Assembly: GCA_000727475.1 (NCBI GenBank)
Contig: KL647288.1
Span: 8,211,414 to 8,275,413, forward strand
DNA length: 64,000 nt
Origin: Sarcocystis neurona
Taxonomy: Eukaryota; Apicomplexa; Conoidasida; Eucoccidiorida; Sarcocystidae
Direction of reading: 5' to 3'
Positions 25,323 to 36,982 of this stretch are shown here, one piece after another. Both the position numbers and the translations under genes were made by a program. The number at the start of each line of letters is the position of its first letter. The stretch's first letter is position 1. The notes beneath the pieces were generated by a model. That model did not search any database, was not told where the DNA came from, and was given only the letters and a program-made list of their open reading frames with translations.

Positions 25323-28300
25323 GGGAATCACCCAAGGATATCTGTCTTGAGCAGTTGCCTGCAAAAGAAAGACCTCTTCGTTCTTCTGGGGTTTGCTTGG
25401 GTGGCAATGGGAGAAGAGCTTCCGCTGCAGTGTAACACGGTATGTGCGCGCGTTGTATGCAGCGAAGTGAGGAGGTGTGCGTGTCGGATGAACTCAGCAG
25501 CAGAGCAGACACAGAAAGAGAAAGGAGCAGGGAAGACAGAGAAATATCGCGATTTGGGGCGGAAGGGGCTTTTCTTTTCACCCCTGGTGTGACTGGGGAT
25601 TCTGTCTGGATACGTCGGGTTAACGTCGCTTTGAGAGAAGCGCAGGGATGCAATAGCAGTTGATACGGACGAGGGAGAAGGAAGGTGGGAGAATCTGCTT
25701 TCCACGCAGGTGCTTGTGCTTGCACATATGCATGCACGCGTATTTTTTTCATCCATAGGAGATCTCCATTTCGACAATGGGACTGTCAAGGTTTTTGTTC
25801 GCGTATGTGTACCTGCAAGAGTGTTTGAGTCTGACACACACTTGGACATGGTAAGATATAGGTGCATGTGGGTGTACACATATATGTATATACATATATA
25901 TGTATATTGTGTGGGTGTCTACATACACAGATGTTACTGTTCACTTGAAGATGTACGTGTACGTGCACGCTTCGTTATGTATATGTAGGCGTGTGGACGA
26001 CGTCATATTTATAGATGTATGTGTACAGACTTTTCTGTGTACACAAATGCCTGCGCCTCTGAGAGCACGACGAAGCTTCTTCGATGTGAAGTTGAGGAGG
26101 TGCACCGTTTCTATACTGGGATGAGGCACAAGTGCTTGTAAAGCGTCTGCGATGCATCTCACACGTAGATACAAGTTCTTACAAATAAACTGCGCACACG
26201 TACGTATTGTGGCACGCGTCTGTATGGCGTTACGTATGCTCGTACATATTTGTATATATATGTATATATATGTGTTGGCATGGATAAGTGTAACCCACAC
26301 AACGCCTGGATGGACCGTGTGTCATATATACATATATATATGTATATACATATATATACGTGTATATATATATATATACACGTAGTGGGTTTCTTGAAGT
26401 ATCAAGGGACCTGACGCATGCACCTTATAAGTAGTCAAACATACATATGTATAGGTGAGTAGTATTCCATATTGGCTTCTGAAAAAAATATCTACCATAT
26501 AGCGCGTACACGTTTCTTTGAAACTGTGTTGAATTTTAGTAGCGGTGACGAAGTTGTTGCGCAGCCTGAAGGTGTCGCAGGCGGAGGTGCCTTTGAACGG
26601 GTGTGCGGTTCTTGCACAAGTACGGGCGAGGGAAAGTCAGCGGAGGAAGCGAGGGACACGGCTGTGGGTCTAGAACAAGGAGGAAAGGGGTTGGGTCTTG
26701 TGCCAGTCGTTGTCGTGGTCATGTTCGTGCTCCTAGCGGTCATATGGTTCGAGAAGGTGCGTCGCAATCTTCGCCTAGTAGTGCATGTGGTAGGGGAAGT
26801 GTAGGAGTTGTACAAGGCCAACAATACCACCAATAGGAGAAGCACCGTAGTGGCGGGAGGTGCAAGAGTAATAACTGGACTAGTTGAATAAAAGTAGAAG
26901 CAGCACCAGTGGTAGTACCAGTCGGAGGAGAAGTTCCGTAGTTACTAGTAGTAGTAGTAGATATGTAGTAGTGGCAGTAGGTAAAATGGTATTGAAGGCG
27001 CGTTGTAGTAACGATAGAGAAAGGCAGCGTTCGCCGCATCTGCGGTTTCGTCCTAGTGATAGACGTATTTGTATATGTGTGTATATATGGCAGCGTTCGC
27101 CGCATCGGCGGTTTCACCCTAGTGATAAACGTATTTGTACGTGTGTGTCTATATGTATATAACGTGTTCGTACAGAGAGAGAGAGAGGCAGAGACAGAGG
27201 TCAAGGAATTTTTGGTAATGCTGCTGCTCGTTGTACAGGCGTGGGCATCTTCGCGATTTCTCACTGCTACGTAGATGAAGAGGTAGGCAGCTACATCGGT
27301 CACTAGAGAGACACGTGAGGTTGCTCCCTTTGTGACCATGAAAACTTTTTTTTACCTCTCTCTTTAGATATAAATCCGCGCGTGTATGTGCAGAACGGGT
27401 CGAAGTTACTCCGCTACGTATTATATGGCGGATGCAAGAAATGTGTACGAAGCCGGCGTAGTGAAAGGACGGCGGAGAATGTCAATGACAGTGTCCCTGC
27501 TTGCGGTTTTATTGCAGTTGAATATTCCCGTATCACTGGTAAGTAGGAGGAAGACGTTTGTGTCGCGTTATTGCATCAGCAGCAAAAAAGGCGAGCACCT
27601 CCAGAGAATGTGCAGGGCATGTTAATGGTGGGCATTCACCGCGGCTGACGGCGAAGCAAAAAGGGAAAACAGAAGAAATGCCGATAGAGGGGAAGCCTAA
27701 GCAATGGAAGAGAATGCTGCTGAAACCGGGAGAGAAGCTTGCGCCTGGTGCTGTTCTTCACTTGCGAAAGTACCTCCACGTTTGTGTGTCACTGCTGCCT
27801 GATACTGCGAGTGACACTCACATTTGAGCTTGCCGCTGCATCGGCAATGATAGCCTCCTCTTGCTTAATAGTGGAGCTGTATTAAAAGCTGGCTTCTGTC
27901 TCCTAGACTCCTGCAATGATAGCTTCCTTTTGCTTAACAGTGAAGCTGTATTAAATGCTGGTTCCTGCCTCCTGGACTCCTGCGGTTTTGCCCGGAAGGG
28001 TAAGATAGTTCTTCTTGGATTAGTGCTGTCAGCGTGAAGGAGAAGTTGCTCGCTTTGTGCGTCTTCGTCAAACCAGCTACGCTGTGCACATATTAACAAA
28101 TGTACACATCGTTACAGAGGTGGACACGGGAGCCACTCTCTCATTACACATATATATATATATACGTATACATATGCATACACACGAATATATATCTATA
28201 TTTACATATATATATATATATATATATATGTACATATGTGAATCGGCGCGCCTCCAGTTTTTGAGCGCATTTTCAGCAAACAGCATGCGGAGGAATTTGT

Positions 28301-29356
28301 GTGCCTTGGACGCACACGTGTATACGGCTGTGGCCCGCGTCGGAGTGTGTACATATGCACCTTGGTGTGCGCACTCGGCACCCCCTTGTATATTACCCAG
28401 CCGCAGGCGTCGATCTGTGGGCGTGCATGTGTGCATGGCGCCTACACAAGTGCAGGTACTCACAATGCCCGTCGTCTAGCTGGGCGTATGTGCATATCGG
28501 TTGGGGAGAAGAAAGGGTAGTGCGTATAGGTACAGCGTGGTCTAAATGAACATTCATACTGAATACATAAGTATATCTGTGTGTATGTAGAGATATATAC
28601 ATACATGTATACATGTTTATATGCGTGCCGACTGTTGATACGGAAATGTAGTACGTATAGGGACAGCGCGCTGTAGATTCATACATATATATATACGGAT
28701 GAGCACATCTGTATACATGTTTGGATGCGCGCCAACTGAGCGTGTATGGCTGGTGCACACCCACAATATGTCGCTACGAAACGCGCACACGGGGAGAGAC
28801 GAGCAGCTTTGACGAGAGAACACGCAGCACGCCAGGTGAAGTCGCATGCGCTCGTATGTGTGTGTATTCGTAGGCGCTGCACACGTGTTATTGTTTATGT
28901 TGAGGGAGGCTTCCGATTGCACGCTACGGGACTACAACGAGGAAATGATGTGGACTCCTGTACAGACGTAATATTCTCCCTAACACGTAAAATTACCTTT
29001 TTTAACGTGCTGGCGTAGGTGGTCCAATTTGGAGAGAACGCATGTTCAAAAGTGGCGTTCTCAACACAAGTGTGTATACGTGTGTGTGTAAGTAATCTTG
29101 TACCTGTTTTTGTTGCTGATGCGGTACCACGTGAATGCGTGGGTGAGCGACGTATATCTGCACAACCTGTGCGGCTTTGGTTCATTACAGTGTGAATTTC
29201 AGTAAGTATATATTGACAAAAATTGCTTCGCTTGCTGCTGCCAGAGTAACAGGGCAGCGAGCGGACGAGGCACAACTGTGGAGTGAGGTTGCCTCGATTA
29301 CAAAGCTTCTCGCTAAAGGCGGTGGCGAGGACGGCGGCGGTCGCATCACTTCTTAA
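25323..29356 (+). CDS. multi-exon protein with possible arrestin-like beta-sandwich
   Basis: Assembled from splice signals. Segments: 25323-25439 (hydrophobic stretch LFVLLGFAWVAMG, donor gtatgt), 25759-25850 (TVKVFVRVCVPARVFESD, donor gtaaga), about 26029-26137 (FSVYTNACASESTTKLLR, then VEEVHRFYTGMRHK), 26540-26619 (AVTKLLRSLKVSQAEVPL), microexon 27518-27538 (LNIPVSL, between ttattgcag and gtaagt), 28874-28959 (HVLLFMLREASDC), 29019-29071 (VVQFGENACSKVAFSTQ), and last exon 29191-29356 ending at TAA. The final three exons join in phase. Phases between 25440 and 28873 are not fully resolved, so exons are missing or misplaced. The pattern 'valine-rich strand, VP, F, strand with N, strand ending RFYTG' is faintly like the C-terminal arrestin fold. 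That is an inference from pattern, not a recognised family. No start codon is assigned. Confidence 0.45.
27023..27154 (+). repeat. 66-bp tandem duplication
   Basis: Two imperfect copies starting at 27023 and 27089 (ggcagcgttcgccgcat is shared), spaced 66 nt, so the reading frame is preserved. The copies differ by scattered substitutions. Both strands are open; I assign no coding function. Confidence 0.85.
27844..27982. repeat. 69-bp tandem duplication
   Basis: Two imperfect copies starting at 27844 and 27913 (gcaatgatagc is shared), spaced 69 nt. On the minus strand they read as two copies of a 23-residue unit (SRRQEPAFNTASLLSKRKLS type). They lie in the putative intron upstream of the exon at 28874. 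Confidence 0.85.
28140..28240. repeat. TA microsatellite
   Basis: Several (TA)n runs interleaved with tacgtatac, in an intron of the plus-strand gene. One of many similar tracts in the window. Confidence 0.8.
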
Positions 29357-29629
29357 ACATCAAATCAACTCCAGGGGACGTACCGGCGCTTCGTGAATAC
29401 AGGTCTATCTCCCACGTGCGTATGTAGATGCATGCATACATAAATCTACGTTTCTCTGCATCTGTACAGCTGTGTGTCCATGTGCCTGTACGTGCGGAAG
29501 TCGATCTGCTCTCCAGTGGATTTGCCCTACGGGCATCAATGCGCAGCTATACAATCTATATACCCATCTACGTAATAGTGTATGTGTATTTTGCTTGCAT
29601 GCGCGTGTGTTCGGTACACACGAACGTAC

Positions 29630-31345
29630 ACTTAGGGATAACATGCGTAAGTTTGTGGGCCTGTTCCGCGGTATGAGAACTTCCTGCTTCGCTGCGCGCA
29701 CAAATGTATCTACACGTGGGAATCTTTCTGTACACCCGGAAGACATCCCCGAGCGAGCAGAGCCGACTCGCTCCACTAAAAGAGGAATTTTCCAATTTTC
29801 TAGCTTTTTTCTCTTTACGTTGGCTGCGTATTTGCCATCCACCACACTCAACGGATACACCGAAAGCGGCACGCTCACTCTGATAGTGTAGAGACGATAA
29901 TCTGACACCGGCTGTCTTCGGGCGGACGCCTAAAGAGCGGCTGTTGATGAGAAGGTCTGGAGGGGCATTTCAATCTTGTGCAGCAACTAAGAAATCCAGA
30001 GCAAAGGGACGACACACGGCTGTTAGTAGTAGTGTGCCGCTTGATGACGCGTTCAGCACGCTCCAAAGGCGCGTGTGATATACAAATATAAATAGATGCA
30101 TTCACAAGCTACAAGCAAAAGTGCACTTGTCCGGAAGCTACCTCGTGCTAACTTCAGACTTAGCAGACCAGAACTGGTTCCGGTCACGGCGGAAAGATAA
30201 GGCAGTCTCCAGAGTGCTTCGTATAGGCAGCCCCAGTCTGCGAGAAGGCAGAAACACCGTGTAAAGTGCTGCTCCGCGAGAAGGCCTTGACAGTTTAAAT
30301 AAAATTTGCAAGAATGAGATGGAAATGTGTTTCCCTGTCGCTCTGAGGTCGTCCTTGCCAGTGCAAGCTAAACTCGTCCGCCCGCTGAAGAGATAGTGAC
30401 TAGCTATCGCATTACGGATATACTTACAAATGTGCAAAAGGGTCTATGCTTGTACAAGGAGAGACTGTGCCGACGAAGCAGCAGACCTAAACCCGCCTGG
30501 CAGAACGTGTGACTGGGCAGACGCTGCTCGACGGCTGTGCCCCACGCACATGCAGGTGCAACGCGGGTACTTGCCACAGCACCGGAGTCTTCTTCTTGCC
30601 CTGCGGCGGAGGGGCCGCGTACAAATTGGCCTCCGTGTCTCACAGCTGTGAAAGACTACGTCCAAATAAAGGGGCAGACATGTGTGCTTCCACAATTGTG
30701 AGCACCTCTACCTGGATATACGCCTGCTTACCAACATACAGATGCTGAACATGCACATGCACGAACATGTTGTGTACAACATTAAACTTATCATTTTCAG
30801 CATAGCCATCCACACACATATATATATATGCCTGCCCTGTGTAGAATTCATGCATATGTCGAGACGCGTACAAAATATAGATAATTTACACGCGCGGCAA
30901 AGTGTACGCGTTTTCTACATGTGTGTACCAACGCAACGCTCAATCCTTGCATGGCCGCTAATCGAAATTTCTAGTGAATGCCCGTTCGCGAAAGAGACAG
31001 CAGGATTTCAGAGATTCGACAAACGCACGCACATATATATATATATATATATGCATGTATAGATTTGTATATATATTTGCATATATACGTGTACGTACAC
31101 ATTTGGTGTATACACGTTTGAATGTAGCTATTAACAGACAACAGGTGATGCACGCGTGGCCTGTTTGCCACCATGTGAAAGAATGTGAGGGCTGAAACCG
31201 AGTTGTGTCTCTGCAGAAGGGGCACGCAAATTCGCTTTCGTACCTACTGCGAGTCCCAACAGACCTAGCTGCGCGAGCCTCAGACAGAAGCCTCTTCATC
31301 TCCCTCCTTTTCAGTACTCTGGACGTGTAAACTTTGATAGTAGGC
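29630..31345 (-). CDS. hypothetical minus-strand exons
   Basis: Three minus-strand segments have non-repetitive, charged readings. At 31200-31345 there is an acceptor ctggatag followed by KVYTSRVLKRREMKRLLSEA and later FACPFCRDTTRF. At 30138-30400 the reading is ALYTVFLPSRRLGLPIRS with donor GAG|gtagct. At 29640-29900 it is KLENWKIPLLVERVGSA. I could not phase them into one gene or find a start, and the plus strand is open over part of the last segment. Family unknown. Confidence 0.28.
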
Positions 31346-31477
31346 CTATCCAGCAGAATATACACATATATATGTGTACACACACAAACATACATGCATA
31401 GGTATTAGCGCTGCCGGAGGCCTTGTCCGAATATTCCACGAGCAACGTAAATCATACTTATTTGGTCCAAGAGACAG

Positions 31478-31594
31478 CAGTGCTACAGATGCAGCTGCCC
31501 CGGCTGCCAGGTGCAGCAGCAGAACAAGCGCTTCTCGCTGCCAGCCAACAAGTACGCAGAGCTGCTGACAGCAGCAAGACTACCTACCGACGAG
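31478..31594 (+). CDS. hypothetical Cys-rich exon
   Basis: A 39-codon segment, in phase, between an acceptor (ccaagagacag) and a donor (GAG|gtagct). It starts QCYRCSCPGCQ, a C-x2-C-x-C-x2-C cluster that could bind zinc, followed by KRFSLPANKYAELLTAARLP. If unspliced the frame continues about 20 codons to a TAA. No neighbouring exon was found and no family is recognised. Confidence 0.28.
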
Positions 31595-31679
31595 GTAGCT
31601 CACCAATGGCAGGAGTGCCACTTCAAAGAAGACGACGGAAGGAAAACGCAGCGGGCCTAAATCACCACTACTGATTCAT

Positions 31680-32560
31680 TTTACCCAACACATATGCATG
31701 TACGCGGTAAGTGCATCTATACATATATATATATATATATACACGTGTGCGCCTCTTCCAGTATTAGTAAATACAGGTGTGCGGCGGCACTGTCTTTGAG
31801 AGATGTGTAGCGGCAGCCAGTGACCTCGCAATATCTTGCTCCTGCACGTACATGCGTACCTCCACAGGCACACGTGCCCCTACACGCTTACACAAATATA
31901 TACATACATATTTAGACGTATACGTACATAAATACACACATACGTATACCCCTGTACACGTGTTTACATATATATGTATATACCGATGTACACATCTGTG
32001 TATATGTAGCTAGACTTGCAATAGGTATATATATACATATATGTGTATAAGGATACGAATACATCCAAGTGTATGTATGCAGGTGTTATTTGCCTATCTC
32101 CTTACAAATAGGTGAACATTCAAATGTACTTGGATAGATATGTTTGGCAGCCACATGTAAGGAACACGCGCGGTAATATCACGACGAATGGGGGCCAGGG
32201 AGGAGGACGAATGAGACACACGCCGCAGAATAAAAGCGCTGGTGGAGAAAACAGCAGCAAATTGAAGTGCTGGAAGCAGAGAGAAGGAAGAGTTGGGCAC
32301 TGCTAACAAGACCCAGAGAGGCCCTGCAATGTGATTCATATGCGAGGCCGTTAAGAAGTATCTATACATACGCATGGGTGCACGCATGTAAGCTCCATAT
32401 ACACGCGTATACACAGAGAGAGGAAACTGCCTGCAGTTGGCCAGCTACACATATATTTATATATATGCATATATTGTTATATATATACATAGAGTTTTAT
32501 ATATATATATATATGGTTTTATGCACATGTATATATATATAGTCGCCTGGTGGAAGGAGC
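31680..32560. repeat. TATA/TGTA microsatellite region without supported exons
   Basis: Blocks of tatatata, tacgtac and gtgtata at 31720-32060 and 32450-32545, separated by unremarkable sequence. Nothing coding is supported. Confidence 0.5.
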
Positions 32561-32589
32561 AGATATGACTAAGCTGGTAGAGCAGGAGG

Positions 32590-35360
32590 AAGATGAATAG
32601 GCAAAAACACGGCAGAGAAGGCGAGTGTGGAGTGGTGGATTACGAAGCGCCGCCGCTGCAGCAGGCAGCAAAGCGCGGCGGCCGAAGGCCTGCGAACCGT
32701 CGGAACATGCACCGCAAAGAAGTAGGGGCAGCAGCAGCAAAGGCCGCGGACGGGAACAAGAGAGACTTTCGGAGCAACAGCGAGAGAGAAGCAGCAGCAG
32801 CAGCTGGACTGCCAAGCGCAGAAAAGGTCGGAAGAGCAGCAGCAGCAGCAGACAGCTGCTAGACGGGAGGAGGCTTCGACGACGACCACAGCAGCACAAC
32901 ACTCCCCCAACACATAGTGCACATGCAGCAGCAGCAGCAGCAGGGCGCTAAAAAACTGTCTTCACAAAGAAAAGTAGTAACGGGAAGAAAGGGACAGGGA
33001 CGGAGAAACCGAAGTGGACAACAACAGCGCGAGGTGGCCCTGAAGAGATGGACACACGGGCCGCAGACAGCATCAGGAGCAAAGAGTTTGAGCGAACTAG
33101 CTGCACGTAGCAGGCCACCAGAAGCAGGAAGCAGTGGCAGCAGGGAGCTGTCGACAAAGGGTGACTCGAGAGCACAGCAGCAGAAGCTCAGAAAGCTAGC
33201 AGATATCCCAGGTGTGAAGAGCAATAACAGCAGCAGCAACAGCAGAAAGCCGGACAGAAACTACAGAACGCAGTGACACCAGCAACACAGGAGAAAGCAG
33301 GCGAGGAAGAGGAAGAGCAGGAGGAGGAGGGAGGAACAAGAGAGGACCGGTCAGATAGCGAACAGAAACAAGGATGCGAAACACAAGAGGGGGGGGCAGC
33401 AGGCTGGAAAAAACGGAAAGTGGACAGCATCGTCGGTCAGCAGTAGCAGCAGCAGCAAAGACGTATGAAGAAGAGCAGCAGCAGCAGCGAACGCACACAA
33501 ACAGGCGGCTGAAGAAGAGAAGGCGAAGTCCTACGAGCAACAGCCAAAGGAAAAGGAAGAAAAGCAAGGAGAACAAGAGCGTTATGAAGGCCAGCAGCAG
33601 AGAAAGTACATATATATGTGTACGGGTGGGTACGTCTTCGTGTATATACACAGCAGCAGAAAAAGAAAAGACAGCGGAGGAGCAACAGGAGGATCTACCG
33701 AACATGCAGGAAACTAAGACATGTTTTTTTTTTAGGACCAGAAGAACTCCTGCATCTATTCGTGTATAACTTCGAAACATGTACATATGTATACATATGT
33801 ATGTACGGGTGGTGGGTACGTCTTCGTGTATATACGGAAGACGTATATACAAAGGCGGAAAACTCGACAGCTGCAGCAGCAGCAGGAAGGAAAAGAGGGA
33901 GGGGGAGCAGGTCTTCGAGAAAGCAGACGTCGACGAAGAAGACTTTCTTCCGTTTTAATCCACCCTGCAGCAAATATCGAACGACTGCAGGATGATGACG
34001 GCGCTGGCAGAAAGGCCCGTCTGCAGAAAAGGAAAAGAAACAAGAGGAGATGAAACAGCTAACGGCGAAGAAGACAAGAGCAGCACCAGCGAAAAAGAAA
34101 CGGAGAAGAAACCGGAGGAAGAGCTGATGCACCTGAAGGGGACCTCTGGAGCGGAGAGACACACTGCGCAGAGGAGAGCGAAGAAGAAGCCGGCAGAGCA
34201 ACAGCAGAAGAGGACGAAGAAAAGGGAGACTGCCATGCTGACGACCGAGGACGGAAAGGGAAACGAATGAGAAGACAGCAAAACAAATACAAGACGAATG
34301 GGAAGCCGGGTGAGAAAGGAAGAAGAAACTCAGCAGATGCCAGAAACGGCAACGAAGGGGGGACCAAGAAGACGAGGCGAACACAGCAGGAAGTCACGAC
34401 TGAAAAGAGTGTCGCGATGTCGAGCAGTTCGCGCTCTTGAGACGTTTCAGCTGGGACGCGCTCGTCGTCGTACACGCGGAGGGCAGGGAAGAAACGAGTG
34501 GCCGGCGGACATTCGAAACGAAGGGGAAAACGAATAGCGAAGGGCGAAAACGAAGAAATGGACGGACGGAGGGACAGCGGACGAGACAGCAGAGCCGGCG
34601 CAGGTCGAGAAGGAAGCGAGTGCGCGGAGACGGAAAGGCAGACGAGAAACGCAAGAGAAAGCAGAGAAAAGGGGGAGGAGGACAAGAAGGCAGTTGAGGA
34701 GAAGACTCGTCAAAAAGGGAGACGGCGAGAGCGCGCGAGACGGCGGCCCCAAGGAGAAGGAGACCGACTGCGGAGAGGAACAAATGTCTGCGCAGACGGC
34801 AAGAAGAAAGTGCTTCACCACCAGGAGAAACGAGGAGAGCGGCCGAAGTGGACGAGGACGAGGCGCAGAAGAAAGTGCGGAAGAAATCGTTGGTTCTCGG
34901 AACAAGAAAAGGAGAGGGACGTGCCGTGCGTCAACGTGTGCGAAGAAACGCAGGGAAAGCGCAGACACACCGAACAGCTCCTCCTCCAGACGAGGGCCGA
35001 ATACCCGCGGCTCAAGGAGCTCCACAACGGAAAGCGGCGAAGGCGAGCACAGTCCGCAGATAAAGGCAGGGACGTGGGACGGACACCAGCTGCGACGACG
35101 GAGAGGCGAAGACAGCCGCAGGAGGCCGTCTGCCCCCGCGCGCGCGAGGCGGCGACGAAGAACGTGTGTAGACTTATGTGGGGGGGGCAGTTTTTCTTGT
35201 GAAGAGCAGAGAAGCGGTTCACACGGAGGTTTTTACTCCGCCGGAGACGCTTCACGAGTGCAAAAGGCCGGTCGCCGTATAGAAGCGAAAAGACAGAGCG
35301 AGAGGGGGGAGCGAAGCCCGTGGACGCTGTACAGGGAGGTGTGGCGAGTACACGAACGCT
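32590..35360 (+). other. long purine-rich block, coding status unresolved
   Basis: About 2.7 kb in which the plus strand is strongly enriched in A and G (gaagaag, aggagg, cagcag). CAG triplets dominate the first 900 nt and GA-type sequence the rest. Low pyrimidine content removes most stop codons, so frames of 70-260 codons open in all three plus frames. They encode Arg/Lys/Glu/Ser-rich peptides. A real exon for a basic, low-complexity protein is possible, but I cannot choose a frame. A minus-strand gene with this as intron would also fit the triplet orientation rule seen elsewhere. Confidence 0.5.
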
Positions 35361-35489
35361 GCATACGTGTACGTAGAACGCAGTTCACGACGAGCAGCAG
35401 TGTTGGACTGCACAGCAGTACGCCCGCCTTCTGGATCTGTGCGGAGGTCTCTACATACATACTCTTACACGTACACATAGACAGGTAAA

Positions 35490-36982
35490 CAAACACAAAT
35501 ATCCGTATATATATACATTCAGACGTGTGTCACACACATGCACTCGTACATCCATATAGACGTTGACGCACACACACACATACGATATCTGTACACATAT
35601 ATACACGTGCTACAGGTAAGGGCATGCACACACACATATATTGCACATTCATACATACGTATATATGTATTTGCATGCACACATATGTATATTACACATT
35701 CGTGTGTATATCTGTATACACATGCACGTATACGTGGCCAGATATATATGGATGCATGCACACGTACATATGCTCTACATTCACACGTGTGTGTGTATAC
35801 GCGTGTACGTATGCATAGACCTATACATGTTTGCAGGTACGGAAATATACAAACAAGGACTTGTATACATTTACCTGTGTATATACACAGCCACACAGAA
35901 CAGCTGGCGCATATATTCCTACGTATCTTCTGGGGAGACGTATGAAGTGTATATACCGGTATTCCTGCGTATATGCACTTGTATTTACCATGACGGAAGA
36001 CTTTCTTCACGCGGACGGATATCTTGCCTGGGCGTATCACCCGGCTACTACGCATCTTCGAAAAAATGGACGTGCGACACCCTCTCTTGGCGACTTTCTG
36101 CCTAACAAAAACGCGAGGGGCCACCTCGTCTGAGCAACGATGCTCCTTTCTTCTCGCTTTCCTTCTTCGCGTTGCTTCACGATTCAACGCCTCCTTTCGA
36201 GTGTACGTACGGCGGACTCGTACGGCAGTATAACGGCCTCTACCGTGATCGACCACACCCGCATATGCGACCTCTTCAACGATGCTGTGCGGTGGAAATG
36301 ACTCAACGAATTAGAGACGTCCAACATATATTTCTCTACAACTGCCAGAGAATCTGTACATACACATATATATACATATATAAATATATATATACACACA
36401 TATAAGATATATATATAATATGTATACATATAATATCTATTTATATGATATGTATATAGATACATATATATATAATATGCATATACAATATGTATACAAT
36501 GTGCATATATATATATAACGTACATATAATATGTATATACAATATCATATGCATATATAATATGTATATATAATATGCATATAATATATATATGTATATA
36601 TACATAAGCATAAGAACTGCTTGCCCGTGAAAATGTCAACTCAGACATCTGCGTATTGGACTGCTTTAACGCGAGGAGAATCTCCGTATACACGCATGCA
36701 CATATATATACATAACACATATGTGTACACACACACACACACAGAGAGAGAGAACGCGAAGCCACCTCTCTTCCTTTACGCATGTCTTCATCCACCCCTA
36801 TTTATGAGCACACATATACCTACACATACACACCTATATATATACTTTGTGAACGCACACACACAGACTAGCTATCTGGCGATACAGCTGTGTCTTCACC
36901 TGTATATATATGTATATGTGTAAATACAGTGTATATGGAGATATATATATATGTATATGTATGCGGGAAGCTGTAGACTCAC
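35490..36982. other. 3' region of the transporter gene, microsatellite-rich
   Basis: Tatata, tacacac and cacacac tracts fill 35500-35900 and 36350-36960, including about 250 nt of nearly pure A/T at 36360-36610. Two minus-strand patches have non-repetitive readings (35990-36250, rich in Arg/Lys, and 36184-36330 ending at a TGA). They could hold the terminal exon of the transporter, but neither joins the preceding exon in phase. Confidence 0.4.
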
